Assembly: GCF_015732155.1 (NCBI RefSeq)
Contig: NZ_WIQK01000001.1
Coordinates: forward strand, 873,501 to 937,500
Direction of reading: 5' to 3'
From: Pectinatus sottacetonis
GTDB taxonomy: Bacteria; Bacillota; Negativicutes; Selenomonadales; Selenomonadaceae
Length of the DNA: 64,000 nt
Part shown: positions 17,881 to 27,739 of the stretch, one piece after another
How positions within the stretch are numbered: position 1 is the stretch's first letter
Layout: every line of letters begins with the position of its first letter
Notes under the pieces: generated by a model
Database searches by the model: none
Told to the model about the DNA's origin: nothing
The model's input: only the letters and a program-made list of their open reading frames with translations
Program-made: the position numbers and the translations under genes

Positions 17881-18729
17881 TTAATTTTTACCTGATGATC
17901 CAGAAAGTTTTATATAATCTTTTACTACTGTTATACTATCTTTTTCTGCTACATTTACCATATCAAAAAAATTTATTGTTGGATTTCTAATTATTGATTT
18001 TTTTATTGCATTTGCGTTTGCATTCATAAAATCACAACCAACATTAATTTTATTAATACCATACTTTACACACGTTACAATATTTTTTTCTCCAGAACCA
18101 GACCCTCCATGGAGTACTAATGGCATTTTTGTTAAGTTTTTTATTTTCTTTAGTCTTTCAAAGTCAAAACCAGGAATTACTCCATCAGGATATATTCCAT
18201 GCGAAGATCCTATAGATATAGCCAACGCATCAACATTTGTTTCTTCCAAAAATTTTTTTACCTGATCAACATCAGTATACATAGATTTATTAGTGTATCT
18301 TTCTTCTGTCGCTCCGATACAACCGATTTCACCTTCTACGCTCACTCCTTTAGGATGTGCATATTTGACAATTTCTTTAGTCATTTCAATATTATTTTTA
18401 AAACTATGGCGGGATGCATCTACCATAACAGATGAAAAACCGTCATCAATTGCTTTTTTCAAATCAATAATTTCCTGCCCATGATCAAAATTTAATGCTA
18501 CATTTATTTTTGTTCTATAGGCAAGTGTTTTTACTATTGGTGTTATTATTTCACTATCACAATGATGTAAAAGATGATCTTGAAATATATTTATAATTAT
18601 TGGTGCATATTCTTCTTCCGCTGCTAAAATTACACTTCGCACTGTTTCTAAATTAAAACAATTAATCGCCATTACTGCATAATTTTGCTTATTGGCTTTT
18701 TCAAGCATGTTTTTCATTGAAACATACAT
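17881..18729 (-). CDS. Class II fructose/tagatose-bisphosphate aldolase (first copy)
   Basis: A 282-residue zinc-dependent aldolase. Metal and substrate residues lie in ALNFDHGQ, VEGEIGCIG, ISIGSSHGIYP and LVLHGGSGSG. It splits a ketohexose 1,6-bisphosphate into dihydroxyacetone phosphate and an aldehyde. It is the last gene of a PTS operon holding another, diverged aldolase (20235), so the pair may form a two-subunit enzyme or serve different epimers. The usual HLDHG reads NFDHG here. Confidence 0.9.
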   Translation of the reverse strand: MYVSMKNMLEKANKQNYAVMAINCFNLETVRSVILAAEEEYAPIIINIFQDHLLHHCDSEIITPIVKTLAYRTKINVALNFDHGQEIIDLKKAIDDGFSSVMVDASRHSFKNNIEMTKEIVKYAHPKGVSVEGEIGCIGATEERYTNKSMYTDVDQVKKFLEETNVDALAISIGSSHGIYPDGVIPGFDFERLKKIKNLTKMPLVLHGGSGSGEKNIVTCVKYGINKINVGCDFMNANANAIKKSIIRNPTINFFDMVNVAEKDSITVVKDYIKLSGSSGKN

Positions 18730-18747
18730 TGTATTATATCTCCTCTA

Positions 18748-19830
18748 TTATTTAATTTTAATTTCACCCAAATTGATATCTTCTTCCTCGTCTACTATTT
18801 TTTCTTCTACAGCATCTTTTTTTAACATCGTAAGTAAAATAGCCGTAACAACAGTTCCAACACCAAGCGCAATTAAAAATCCTATAGGATTATTCATAGC
18901 CGGAACTATAAACATTCCTCCAGAAGGTACCCTCGATTCTACTCCCATCAACATAATAAGTGCACCACCCACTGCAGCACCAGTTGAGCAAGAAAAAATA
19001 ACTCGTAACGGATCTACCGCAGCAATAGGTATAACACCTTCTGTAATCATACATATCCCAAGAGGAAAAGCTATTTTTATATTATCGGCTTCGCCTTTGC
19101 TATATCTTTGTCTCCTCATAAGCCACGAAAGAGTTACACCAAAAGGTGGAATCATCGATGCACATATTTTTATCGCTTCCGGTCCATATACCCCTTGTAA
19201 TAAAAGTCCATCTGCAAACAATGATGCTACTTTATTTACCGGTCCACCGAAATCAAATGCTGCCATAGCTCCCATAATAGCTCCAAATAATGCAGCTGAA
19301 CCTCCCTGCATACTCTGCAACATCGCTGTTAAAGTAAACGAAACTGCAGCTATAGGTTCTCCAATTACAAAAAACATTACAAAACCAACTATAAGTGATG
19401 ATAATAGCGGTAATATAAGCATTGGTAATAATGCTTGTGCCCAAACAGGAACTTTAACAACTTTTTTCAAAAAATTTATACACCAGCCAGCTAAATATCC
19501 TCCAAGCATACCACCAAAAAATCCTGCACCTATCGCATTAGCAATCATTCCCATTAAAAGTCCAGGAGCTATTCCTGGACGATCTGCAATAGAATATGCT
19601 ATAGCAGCAGACATAATTGCTGGAATAAGCTGCATACCATAAACTCCTAGAGTCACTGCTGCCTGCCATATAGTATATGGGCTTTTATAGTCTGAAATCA
19701 GTGATGGATTATTCCCTAAAATATTTCCTATAGCAATTAATAATCCAGAAGCTACTACTAGCGGAAGCATATAAGAAACACCAGTCATTGCATGTCTCTT
19801 TATTTCACTTAATTGTAATTGTTTTATCAT
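18748..19830 (-). CDS. PTS EIIC, fructose family
   Basis: A 360-residue membrane protein with about ten hydrophobic segments. It starts in the typical way for fructose EIIC (HAMTGVSYMLPLVVASGLLI) and contains GFFGGMLGGYLAGW and FGGPVNKVASLFADG. It imports a fructose-like sugar with phosphorylation by the adjacent EIIB. It is a separate EIIC, not the fused EIIABC protein common in other Firmicutes. It lies 13 bp after EIIB. Confidence 0.92.
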   Translation of the reverse strand: MIKQLQLSEIKRHAMTGVSYMLPLVVASGLLIAIGNILGNNPSLISDYKSPYTIWQAAVTLGVYGMQLIPAIMSAAIAYSIADRPGIAPGLLMGMIANAIGAGFFGGMLGGYLAGWCINFLKKVVKVPVWAQALLPMLILPLLSSLIVGFVMFFVIGEPIAAVSFTLTAMLQSMQGGSAALFGAIMGAMAAFDFGGPVNKVASLFADGLLLQGVYGPEAIKICASMIPPFGVTLSWLMRRQRYSKGEADNIKIAFPLGICMITEGVIPIAAVDPLRVIFSCSTGAAVGGALIMLMGVESRVPSGGMFIVPAMNNPIGFLIALGVGTVVTAILLTMLKKDAVEEKIVDEEEDINLGEIKIK

Positions 19831-19843
19831 TCTAATCCCCCTT

Positions 19844-20155
19844 TCACTGTCCTAAATCTGATTGAATTTTATTAATAAGCCCTTTAGGTGATTTTATTAC
19901 GACACTCGTAGGTACTTCTACAATTTTTTTATTTTTAAATCGCTCCATCCCATTTATTTTTATGTCCGCCGCAATTATAACAACATCCGCTGTAGATATT
20001 TCATTTAAGGTCAATTTATCCTCTGTCCCAATTGTTCCTTGTGTTTCTATACGGACATTATGGCCTAATGCTTTTCCTGCTTTTATCAATTTTTCTTTGG
20101 CAATATACGTATGAGCAATTCCCGATGTACAGGCAGCCACTCCAACAATATTCAT
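19844..20155 (-). CDS. PTS EIIB, fructose family
   Basis: About 103 residues. The active cysteine is C9 in VGVAACTSGIAHTYIA, the fructose EIIB signature. The start is set at the ATG at 20155 because AGGAGG lies 7 nt upstream. A TTG two codons earlier is less likely. It works with the EIIC immediately downstream and the EIIA at 21124. Confidence 0.92.
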   Translation of the reverse strand: MNIVGVAACTSGIAHTYIAKEKLIKAGKALGHNVRIETQGTIGTEDKLTLNEISTADVVIIAADIKINGMERFKNKKIVEVPTSVVIKSPKGLINKIQSDLGQ

Positions 20156-20234
20156 GGTCAATCCTCCTTATATAGTCTTATTATATAAATTTATACTATT
20201 GATGTAATAAGACTATATTATTTTATCAAAAAAT

Positions 20235-21104
20235 TCAGTTTTTAAAATATTTTACTTTATCCATGTCATTGAACAACGCCATTTTTTCTTCTATAGTATC
20301 ACGACACATCCGTATACATGATGGATAAATAACATTTGGTTCACGTTCAAATCCTTTTTCCTGTAAATACTTTTCTATGCCTTTCATAAAGCTGTATTTT
20401 ATATCACTAGATATATTTATCTTACATATACCTCTTTTTACCGATTCAGCTACTTCATTATCTGCATTGCTGGAGCCTCCATGCAACACTAATGGAACAT
20501 CAGTAATTTTTCTAATTTCTGATAATAAATCGAGTTTTAGTTTTGGCACAAATCCCTTTGGATAAATTCCATGTGCAGTACCTATAGCTATTGCTAAGGC
20601 ATCAACACCTGTTTTTTCAACGAATGTTTTTACATCTGCCGGATCAGTGTATATTATTTTAGTAGTTCCCCCTTCTATAGAATTGCCGGTCTGTCCTATA
20701 GTCCCTAATTCACCTTCAACTGATACCCCTATAGAATGTGCAATATCTACAACTTTTTTTGTCAAAGCTGCATTTTCCTGAAAAGATAGCTGTGACCCGT
20801 CAATCATAACTGATGTAAATCCTAATTGAATGGCATGAATACATTGTTCATATGTCCCGCCATGATCAAGATGTATCACCATAGGTACTTTAGTATGATT
20901 AGCTTCATAAATCACACTGCTGATAAAACTATCTCTTAAAAATTTTAATTCATCAGGATGAATTGCCATAATAACAGGGGCCTGTTTTTCTTCAGCACTT
21001 TCCATCATGGCTGTTAATAACTGTCCTGTACCAGCATTAAAAGCAGGTACGGCAAACTTATTTTTTTGTGCTGTTTCTAACATTTCTTTCATTGTAATTA
21101 ACAT
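20235..21104 (-). CDS. Class II fructose/tagatose-bisphosphate aldolase (second copy)
   Basis: A 289-residue class II aldolase with the canonical zinc and active-site motifs VIHLDHGGTYEQ, SVEGELGTIG, IAIGTAHGIYP and LVLHGGSSNADN. It is clearly related to the aldolase at 17881 but diverged. Its C-terminus (CIRMCRDTIEEKMALF) resembles the GatY/KbaY/FbaA group. It lies between EIIA and EIIB in the PTS operon, so it probably cleaves the bisphosphate formed from the imported sugar. Confidence 0.92.
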   Translation of the reverse strand: MLITMKEMLETAQKNKFAVPAFNAGTGQLLTAMMESAEEKQAPVIMAIHPDELKFLRDSFISSVIYEANHTKVPMVIHLDHGGTYEQCIHAIQLGFTSVMIDGSQLSFQENAALTKKVVDIAHSIGVSVEGELGTIGQTGNSIEGGTTKIIYTDPADVKTFVEKTGVDALAIAIGTAHGIYPKGFVPKLKLDLLSEIRKITDVPLVLHGGSSNADNEVAESVKRGICKINISSDIKYSFMKGIEKYLQEKGFEREPNVIYPSCIRMCRDTIEEKMALFNDMDKVKYFKN

Positions 21105-21123
21105 AATACAACCTCTTTTTTAT

Positions 21124-21585
21124 TTATTTCATTTCCTGCGAAAGCAGTTTTATGATTTCTCTTTTATCATTAGTTTTTAACAATTCATCTAATGTATTAT
21201 CATCTGCCAAAGCCATGGCCACCTGGGAAAGTAATTTTAAATGGACTGTCGTTTTATCAACGTTACGAACTGCAAAAAGGATAACTACATGAACCGGTTT
21301 CCCATCAGGAGATTCCCATTCTAAATCATTTTTAGTACGTCCAAAGGCTATTGATGTAACTTTTACTGCATCTGATTTTCCATGGGGAATAGCAATGTGA
21401 TTTCCCAATCCTGTCTGTCCTTCATTTTCTCTTGAATAAACATCTTTTATAAAATCTTTTTTATTTATTACATATTTCTCACGATAAAGGTTTTCTACGA
21501 GTTCTTCTAAAGCCTGTTCTTTATTGGCTGCTTTCATATTTAAATCAATCAGACGCTCGTTAAAAACTTCTTCAATATTCTCCAT
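21124..21585 (-). CDS. PTS EIIA, fructose family
   Basis: A 153-residue phosphocarrier with the active histidine H68 in LGNHIAIPHGKSD. It accepts phosphate from HPr for the fructose EIIB. It is the second gene of the operon, 15 bp after the PRD regulator, which itself has no EIIA domain. This EIIA may therefore also report transport status to the regulator. Confidence 0.93.
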   Translation of the reverse strand: MENIEEVFNERLIDLNMKAANKEQALEELVENLYREKYVINKKDFIKDVYSRENEGQTGLGNHIAIPHGKSDAVKVTSIAFGRTKNDLEWESPDGKPVHVVILFAVRNVDKTTVHLKLLSQVAMALADDNTLDELLKTNDKREIIKLLSQEMK

Positions 21586-21600
21586 ACCAAGTCTCCTGTT

Positions 21601-23370
21601 TCATTTATTCTCTAATATCCAGCAATATATTTTCTTTATAATATCTGCTGAAAGATTCTTCCTGTTTGACAATAAAACATCAATATTTTTTTTATCATCA
21701 TCTCCACTGCTAAAATATATTTCCGATTTAACCAGCTGGATATTTTCATAAATAGTCACATATATCTCAGGATTTATTATGCAATCAGCAAGATATACAC
21801 CCTTATTAATTTTTTTTATATCATTATTGCAAATATCCATAGAATTTTTATTATTATTTTTATCCATATCAGGAAATTGTTTCACAAAAGAACTGCGTAA
21901 TTTTTGCGCATCTTTTTCATTAAATAATGCACTCACATAAGCAATAGGTATATTTGTAGATATTGACAGTTTTACTGTGGCAATGACTAAATCTATCTGT
22001 ACACTATCAATAATTTTTTCAAAAGTTTTTGCAGAAGTAACATCTACTATCTGCCATTCTGGAAAATATTTTTTAATACGCTTCTCCAGCAAATGTGATG
22101 TCCCTATGCCGCTGGAACAAACAATAATTACTTTTTTCTTATTTATAATTTCTTCAACAGCATTTTGAAAATAAACAGCCAGATATGCTATTTCATCTTC
22201 TCTTATAACAGGAAGATCATATTTTATCTGTATTTTCAGCATAATCAGCTTTAACAGGATCATTGCTTCTGGAAACTCTGTGTTTACTTCTTCCAATATT
22301 GGGTTTTTTATATAAATTTTATATATCACACGGTTAAGCATAGGGCGAATATGCAACAATAATGCTTTATACAACGTTTGGCTAAATGAAAACCTAAGTG
22401 GATATACCTGCAAACTTATTTCAATAATATCTGTAGCGACTGCCTGCACTCGAAAATCATTATCAAAATTATTGCTAATTTCTGTAACACTTGTAATTCC
22501 ACCTGATGAAGTCAAATAACGATAAATATAAAAAATTTCTGCTTCATTTAACACAACATCAAATTTTTCTTCTATATAGGATTTCATCAATTTTGCCGCT
22601 CTATAAAATTTTTCATTGTACGGCGGCCGATAAGAATCAAACTCAGCATATATTGTTTTGTCATGCTGTATACGCCTAATCAATATCAAAATATGCGTAA
22701 CAAAATTTATATAATAAGGTTCTGTTATTTTATAATTGAGGTAATTTTCTATTTTTTCAATTAATAATTTAACAGTTTCTACTTTTTCTTCCCCAAAATG
22801 TTGTTTTAATTCTTTCAATGTATCATAATCGATTCTCGAATATGTTTCCTGCAAATTATTTTCTTTGTTTTTTACGAATTGATTGATTGTTTCCCCCAAG
22901 GCACGACGTATATCTGTTTCTGCTCCAGTTAAGCATGTACCTCTAACATCTTTATGCAATTTTAAATTATATCGGGATATTTCATTTTCTATCATTACTA
23001 AATCATTTACTATAGAAGTCTTACTAACAAAATATTCATCCGATAATCTTTGTATTGATAATCTTTTTTCTTTGCCTTCCAGTAGTGCAAATAAAATTTT
23101 CATTCGCCGTGCTTTTGTTGATAACCCATTATTGTTATCTTTCTTGTCTAATATGGCATTTACTGAATCATTTTGATTTTCTGCTAACCTTATTCCCTTA
23201 CCGGAAATTCTTTCTATAATGATACCCTGTTCCTGCCAGCAATTAATATCATTACGAATTGTCTTATCAGAACATGACAGCATTTTAGCAAAAAATTTAA
23301 CTGGCTTAAATTTATTATCAGACAATAAATATTTCAACAATATCTTTTGTCTATCGCTTACTCCTTCCAT
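21601..23370 (-). CDS. PRD-containing PTS regulator with EIIB-like domain, no EIIA domain
   Basis: A 589-residue activator or antiterminator-like regulator. The N-terminal HTH is FFAKMLSCSDKTIRNDI and a second HTH is RLSDEYFVSKTSIVNDL. Two PRDs follow in about residues 170-395, with conserved histidine-region motifs FVTHILILIRRIQHDK and YLAVYFQNAVEEI. The EIIB-like domain has the cysteine in VIIVCSSGIGTSHLLEKR. The last ~110 residues do not match an EIIA domain and no EIIA histidine motif is seen. It heads the operon it presumably controls. Confidence 0.85.
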   Translation of the reverse strand: MEGVSDRQKILLKYLLSDNKFKPVKFFAKMLSCSDKTIRNDINCWQEQGIIIERISGKGIRLAENQNDSVNAILDKKDNNNGLSTKARRMKILFALLEGKEKRLSIQRLSDEYFVSKTSIVNDLVMIENEISRYNLKLHKDVRGTCLTGAETDIRRALGETINQFVKNKENNLQETYSRIDYDTLKELKQHFGEEKVETVKLLIEKIENYLNYKITEPYYINFVTHILILIRRIQHDKTIYAEFDSYRPPYNEKFYRAAKLMKSYIEEKFDVVLNEAEIFYIYRYLTSSGGITSVTEISNNFDNDFRVQAVATDIIEISLQVYPLRFSFSQTLYKALLLHIRPMLNRVIYKIYIKNPILEEVNTEFPEAMILLKLIMLKIQIKYDLPVIREDEIAYLAVYFQNAVEEIINKKKVIIVCSSGIGTSHLLEKRIKKYFPEWQIVDVTSAKTFEKIIDSVQIDLVIATVKLSISTNIPIAYVSALFNEKDAQKLRSSFVKQFPDMDKNNNKNSMDICNNDIKKINKGVYLADCIINPEIYVTIYENIQLVKSEIYFSSGDDDKKNIDVLLSNRKNLSADIIKKIYCWILENK

Positions 23371-23642
23371 CTAACCTCCTCCTGTTCTTTCTTCAAGATT
23401 ATAATACCATCTTCCATTCACTATAAAAATACCAAAACATTGCTACAACCTCCTCCATGAATTAGTATACTATTTTTTCTGTAATTGATATAGAAAAAAC
23501 TGATATGTCTGTATATTCTAAATTTTATTCTTTTTAAAGATCCATACCATACAAAAAAACTTTTATTGCAATAAAAATCAATATGTAGTATTATATCTGT
23601 AAAAGCAGTATATATATTGTTTTTATATTGACAATTGATTAG
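23371..23642. other. Divergent promoter region
   Basis: It separates the leftward PTS operon from the rightward riboflavin operon. The riboflavin promoter at 23566-23594 is clear. No convincing promoter for the PRD regulator was seen. Confidence 0.5.
23566..23594 (+). promoter_or_regulatory. Promoter of the riboflavin operon
   Basis: The -35 is TTGCAA (23566-23571), the spacer is 17 nt, and the -10 is TATTAT (23589-23594). Transcription would start near 23601, about 40 nt before the FMN aptamer. Confidence 0.65.
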
Positions 23643-23757
23643 CAGTCTTTGGGGCAGGGTGTAAATCCCTACCGGCGGTATAGCCCGCGAGCCTTTTGGC
23701 AGATTCGGTTTAATTCCGAAGCCGACAGTTATAGTCTGGATGGAAAAAGATTGTGTT
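23643..23757 (+). ncRNA. FMN riboswitch (RFN element)
   Basis: The conserved FMN aptamer core is readable: GGGGCAGGGTG, AAATCCCTACCGGCGGTA, AGCCCGCGAGCC, GATTCGGTTTAATTCCGAAGCC and GACAGTTATAGTCTGGATGG, followed by AAAAGA. It senses FMN and controls the downstream rib genes. The intrinsic terminator at 23834-23869 implies control by premature termination. Confidence 0.97.
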
Positions 23758-23833
23758 ATTTTATAATACTTTTAATAAGATTATCACAAAACTCGTTCCG
23801 TGCGATTTAAGTCGTTTTTGTTTTGCCCTATTG

Positions 23834-23869
23834 GCTGTTAAATACATTATGTATTTAACAGCTTTTTTG
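23834..23869 (+). terminator. Riboswitch expression-platform terminator
   Basis: GCTGTTAAATAC and GTATTTAACAGC form a 12-bp stem followed by T6, 30 nt before the ribD ATG. FMN binding would favour it and switch the operon off. Confidence 0.85.
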
Positions 23870-23899
23870 TTTATATAATATTTTTGCGGAGGTCTTTAT

Positions 23900-24997
23900 A
23901 TGAATCGCGATGAAAAATATATGCAGGCAGCTATCCAGCTTGCCCAAAATGCTCTTGGCAGAACCAGCCCAAATCCTATGGTAGGTGCTGTTATTGTAAA
24001 AGACGGGCGCATCGTTGGCTGCGGCTGGCATAAAAAGGCCGGCACCCCGCATGCTGAAATCCACGCTTTAAACGCGGCTGGAAATCTGGCAAAAGGTGCT
24101 ACCATCTATGTAAGTCTTGAACCATGTTCCCACTTTGGCAGAACCCCGCCCTGCTGTGATGCAGTAATAAAAGCCGGTATAAAAAAAGCCGTAGTTGCCA
24201 TGACCGATACTAACCCCAAAGTTTCTGGACGGGGCATACGAAAAATGCGTGAAGCTGGTCTGGAGGTAGTAACAGGTGTACTTGAAAATGAAGCCAGACA
24301 ACTAAATGAAGTGTTTTTCAAATGGATAGAAAAAAAACTTCCTTTTATTACTATAAAAACAGCTATGACTCTTGATGGAAAAACAGCCACAGTTACCGGA
24401 CAATCAAAATGGATAACCAGCGATATTTCACGCCAGTATGGCTATAAACTCCGAGACATAAACGATGCCATAATGGTTGGAATAAATACAATAATTTCTG
24501 ATGATCCATCGCTAACTACCCATTCTATTGAAGGCGGCAAAAATCCCATTCGCATTATTCTCGACAGTACAGGCCGTATTCCCCTTACTTCTGCTGTTCT
24601 AACTGATAATAAAGCCCCGACAATAGTTGCCGTTACCCAAAACGCTCCTGAAGAAAAAATAAATATTTTAAATAACAACGGCATTGATGTTATAAAAACG
24701 ACTGCTGATGAAAACAACCATGTCAGCATACGGGAACTTTTAACTAAACTGGCCCAAAAAGACATATGCAGTATTCTGGTTGAAGGTGGTGCAACATTAA
24801 CCGGCAGCCTGATAAAAGAAAAACTAGCTGATAAAGCATATTTTTTCATTGCCCCTAAACTTATAGGCGGCAAAACGGCAAAGTCAGCTATAGAAGGTCC
24901 TGGTATTGGTAATTTAACTGATGCCGTACAGTTAAAACGAGCTTCTGCAGAAATTTTACCAGGCAATGATATCCTGATAAAAGGATATCTTACTTAA
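23900..24997 (+). CDS. ribD: Bifunctional riboflavin deaminase/reductase
   Basis: It converts 2,5-diamino-6-ribosylamino-pyrimidinone phosphate by deamination and side-chain reduction in riboflavin synthesis. The N-terminal deaminase has HAEIHAL and the zinc site PCSHFGRTPPC. The C-terminal reductase begins around PFITIKTAMTLDGK and ends with the VEGGATLTGS segment. Length is 365 residues, normal for RibD. GGAGG precedes the ATG by 7 nt. It is the first gene of the FMN-riboswitch operon. Confidence 0.97.
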   Translation: MNRDEKYMQAAIQLAQNALGRTSPNPMVGAVIVKDGRIVGCGWHKKAGTPHAEIHALNAAGNLAKGATIYVSLEPCSHFGRTPPCCDAVIKAGIKKAVVAMTDTNPKVSGRGIRKMREAGLEVVTGVLENEARQLNEVFFKWIEKKLPFITIKTAMTLDGKTATVTGQSKWITSDISRQYGYKLRDINDAIMVGINTIISDDPSLTTHSIEGGKNPIRIILDSTGRIPLTSAVLTDNKAPTIVAVTQNAPEEKINILNNNGIDVIKTTADENNHVSIRELLTKLAQKDICSILVEGGATLTGSLIKEKLADKAYFFIAPKLIGGKTAKSAIEGPGIGNLTDAVQLKRASAEILPGNDILIKGYLT

Positions 24998-25015
24998 TTT
25001 ATTAGAGGTGAAAAT

Positions 25016-25666
25016 ATGTTTACCGGTATAATTGAAGAAATCGGCCGCATACAGAAAATAGAATTCGGCAGTGCTTCTGCCAGACTGACTATAGCTGCAA
25101 AAAAAATACTATCAGATGTTCATATAGGTGATAGTATCGCTGTAAATGGCACCTGCCTGACTGTAACACGCTATGCTGATAATAGCTTTTCAGCAGATGT
25201 AATGCCTGAATCTATGCGAAAAACTGCCCTGAATGAATTAAAAATCGGTAGTCCGGTAAATCTGGAGCGAGCGCTGAAAATAGAATCGCGCTTAGGTGGT
25301 CATATTGTAAATGGACATATTGACGGAACTGGTACTATCACCAAAAAAACTCCAGAAGATAATGCAGTCATTGTTACTATAGCCGCAGCTCCTGATATAC
25401 TGCGTTATATCGTGAAAAAAGGGTCTGTGACTATAGATGGCATCAGTCTCACAGTCACCAATGTAACGGATAAAACTTTTTCTGTTTCCCTTATTCCCCA
25501 TACAGCAGCAATAACTACTATCGGACAGAAAAATAAACATTCACTGGTAAATATTGAAACTGATATTTTAGGCAAATATGTAGAAAAATTGCTTTTGTCC
25601 GCTAAAAAGGAAGAGCAATCTACGCCAAGGTTAAGTACAGCTTTTTTACATGAAAATGGTTTTTAG
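25016..25666 (+). CDS. ribE: Riboflavin synthase alpha chain
   Basis: It makes riboflavin from two molecules of 6,7-dimethyl-8-ribityllumazine. It begins MFTGIIEEIG and shows the two homologous lumazine-binding barrels: VNGTCLTV..MPESMRKT in the first and GHIVNGHIDGTG..IDGISLTV in the second. It has 216 residues and lies 18 bp after ribD with GAGGTG at the ribosome site. Confidence 0.97.
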   Translation: MFTGIIEEIGRIQKIEFGSASARLTIAAKKILSDVHIGDSIAVNGTCLTVTRYADNSFSADVMPESMRKTALNELKIGSPVNLERALKIESRLGGHIVNGHIDGTGTITKKTPEDNAVIVTIAAAPDILRYIVKKGSVTIDGISLTVTNVTDKTFSVSLIPHTAAITTIGQKNKHSLVNIETDILGKYVEKLLLSAKKEEQSTPRLSTAFLHENGF

Positions 25667-25780
25667 TCCTGAACATAATGCCTCAGCAGGATATCTACCA
25701 TACCGCATAAATTATAACAAAATATATAAACTAAGCTTTGTAGGCTGACTTACAAAATTTATTATAAGAGGAGCTTTAAT

Positions 25781-26995
25781 ATGAATATAAAATTTGATTC
25801 TATTGAAAAAGCAATAGAAGATTTTAAAAAAGGAAAAATGGTTCTTGTTGTAGATGATGAGGACAGAGAAAATGAAGGCGACCTTATCGCTCCGGCAGAA
25901 AAAGTAACACCAGAAATAATTAATTTTATGGCTATCCACGCCAGAGGATTAGTCTGCATGCCAATGGAGGCTTCTCTAATTGACAAAATGGAACTTAACC
26001 AAATGGTTGCTAACAATACTGATAATCACGAAACGGCATTTACTGTTTCTGTAGACCACGTTGATACAACAACTGGTATTTCTGCTTTTGAACGTGCCTT
26101 AACTGTACAGAAAATGATGCAGGATGATATAAAACCTTCTGACCTGCGCCGTCCCGGCCATATTTTTCCATTACGTGCAGTTGCAGGCGGTGTTATGCAC
26201 CGTACTGGACATACGGAAGCCACTGTCGACCTGGCGCGGTTAGCCGGATTAAAGCCAGCCGGACTTTGCTGTGAAATTATGAGTAAAGATGGACATATGG
26301 CCCGTACTCCAGAATTATATGAATTTGCCAAAAAAAATGATTTAACTTTTATAACAGTTGCTGATTTAATAAAATATCGCAAACGCACTGAATGTTTTGT
26401 CAAAAAAATTGCTGAGGCTGATTTCCCCAGCAAATACGGTATATTTAAAATAGCTGCTTATCAAAGTGAATTAGAAAACAAATGCCATATTGCTATAATA
26501 AAAGGCGATGTACGCGGTAAAAAGAATGTATTAGTGCGTGTCCACTCCGAATGTTTAACTGGAGATGTTTTAGGCTCACTGCGCTGCGATTGCGGCGACC
26601 AACTGGCAAAAGCACTGCGATATATAGAAAAAGAAGGCCAGGGCGTTGTATTATATATGCGCCAGGAGGGACGCGGTATTGGTCTTGGTAATAAGATTCG
26701 TGCCTATGCACTGCAGGATGAAGGCAAAGATACTGTAGAGGCTAATGTTTTATTGGGTTTTGCTCCTGATATGCGGGACTATGGCATTGGTGCCCAAATA
26801 CTTGCTGATCTTGGCCTTACCAGTATCCGCTTAATGACAAACAACCCAGAAAAAAGAGCCGGTTTAGAAGGCTATGGCTTGAAAATAGTAGAAAGAGTAC
26901 CTCTAGAAATACCCGCCAATAATTTTGATGCAAAATATCTTGAAACAAAAAAAGAAAAAATGGGACATTTATTGGAAAATATTACTACGGAATAA
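25781..26995 (+). CDS. ribBA: Bifunctional DHBP synthase / GTP cyclohydrolase II
   Basis: The N-terminal domain makes 3,4-dihydroxy-2-butanone 4-phosphate ([37 protein letters not shown]). The C-terminal domain opens GTP to start the pathway ([20 protein letters not shown], zinc cysteines in [17 protein letters not shown]). It has 404 residues, the normal fused form. GGAG lies before the ATG, about 115 bp after ribE. Confidence 0.97.
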   Translation: MNIKFDSIEKAIEDFKKGKMVLVVDDEDRENEGDLIAPAEKVTPEIINFMAIHARGLVCMPMEASLIDKMELNQMVANNTDNHETAFTVSVDHVDTTTGISAFERALTVQKMMQDDIKPSDLRRPGHIFPLRAVAGGVMHRTGHTEATVDLARLAGLKPAGLCCEIMSKDGHMARTPELYEFAKKNDLTFITVADLIKYRKRTECFVKKIAEADFPSKYGIFKIAAYQSELENKCHIAIIKGDVRGKKNVLVRVHSECLTGDVLGSLRCDCGDQLAKALRYIEKEGQGVVLYMRQEGRGIGLGNKIRAYALQDEGKDTVEANVLLGFAPDMRDYGIGAQILADLGLTSIRLMTNNPEKRAGLEGYGLKIVERVPLEIPANNFDAKYLETKKEKMGHLLENITTE

Positions 26996-27100
26996 TCAGC
27001 AAATAAATAATTATAAAAACAGCCGTCTATATCACATTTAAAATAAAATTATTTACATTGCTTTTCACAAAAATTTAATTATATCTGGAGGATTATCATT

Positions 27101-27565
27101 ATGGCAAAAATCATCGAAGGTCATTTAACAGCCAAAGGTTTAAAATTTGGTATTATAGTAGCTCGTTTCAATGAATTTATTACCAACAAATTATTATCAG
27201 GAGCATTAGATACTTTAAACAGACATGACGTAAACCAGGACGATATCACCGTGGCGTGGGTTCCCGGCGCATTTGAAATTCCTATTGTTGCAAAAAAAAT
27301 GGCCCTTAGCAATAACTATGATGCCGTTATCTGCCTGGGAGCCGTTATCCGCGGATCAACAACCCATTATGATTATGTATGCAATGAAGTATCCAAAGGT
27401 GTTGCTGCCGTCGGCCTTTCCACTGGTGTACCAACTATATTTGGTGTAGTTACGACTGAAAATATTGAGCAAGCCGTTGAACGCGCCGGCACAAAAGCAG
27501 GCAATAAGGGTTCTGATGCTGCCATGAGTGCCATCGAAATGGCTGATTTGCTCAAAAAGTTATAA
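27101..27565 (+). CDS. ribH: 6,7-dimethyl-8-ribityllumazine synthase
   Basis: It condenses the RibA/RibD and RibB products to lumazine, the substrate of riboflavin synthase. It has 154 residues with [31 protein letters not shown] and [17 protein letters not shown]. It is last in the operon, about 105 bp after ribBA, with GGAGG in front of the ATG. Confidence 0.97.
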   Translation: MAKIIEGHLTAKGLKFGIIVARFNEFITNKLLSGALDTLNRHDVNQDDITVAWVPGAFEIPIVAKKMALSNNYDAVICLGAVIRGSTTHYDYVCNEVSKGVAAVGLSTGVPTIFGVVTTENIEQAVERAGTKAGNKGSDAAMSAIEMADLLKKL

Positions 27566-27589
27566 GATCAGACAATTTTATAAAATTCA

Positions 27590-27727
27590 GAGGCTGTCGC
27601 ACATAGCCATTCTCATCCATAAACATGCACTGATTCATTTTAATCCGTTCGCAAAAGAATCAGAACCGCAAAGCGGTAATGAACTGTACTTTATGAGGTT
27701 AATGGCAATTATGCGGCGGCCTCTTTT
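27590..27727 (+). terminator. Probable terminator after ribH
   Basis: Imperfectly complementary arms (GAGGCTGTCGCACAT at 27590 and ATGCGGCGGCCTC at 27711) enclose a shorter ACCGC/GCGGT hairpin and end in TTTTT. Similar arm sequences appear near 17833-17871, so this may be a dispersed terminator type in this genome. Confidence 0.5.
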
Positions 27728-27739
27728 TGCTGATGGCAG

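Noticed and set aside
18692..19642. A 316-codon rightward frame opposite the fructose EIIC gene
   Set aside because: It is the antisense shadow of a clear membrane protein gene. The Ser/Pro/Thr/Ile-rich translation matches no family.
24442..24966. A 174-codon leftward frame inside ribD
   Set aside because: Antisense shadow. ribD on the other strand has all catalytic motifs and the riboswitch.
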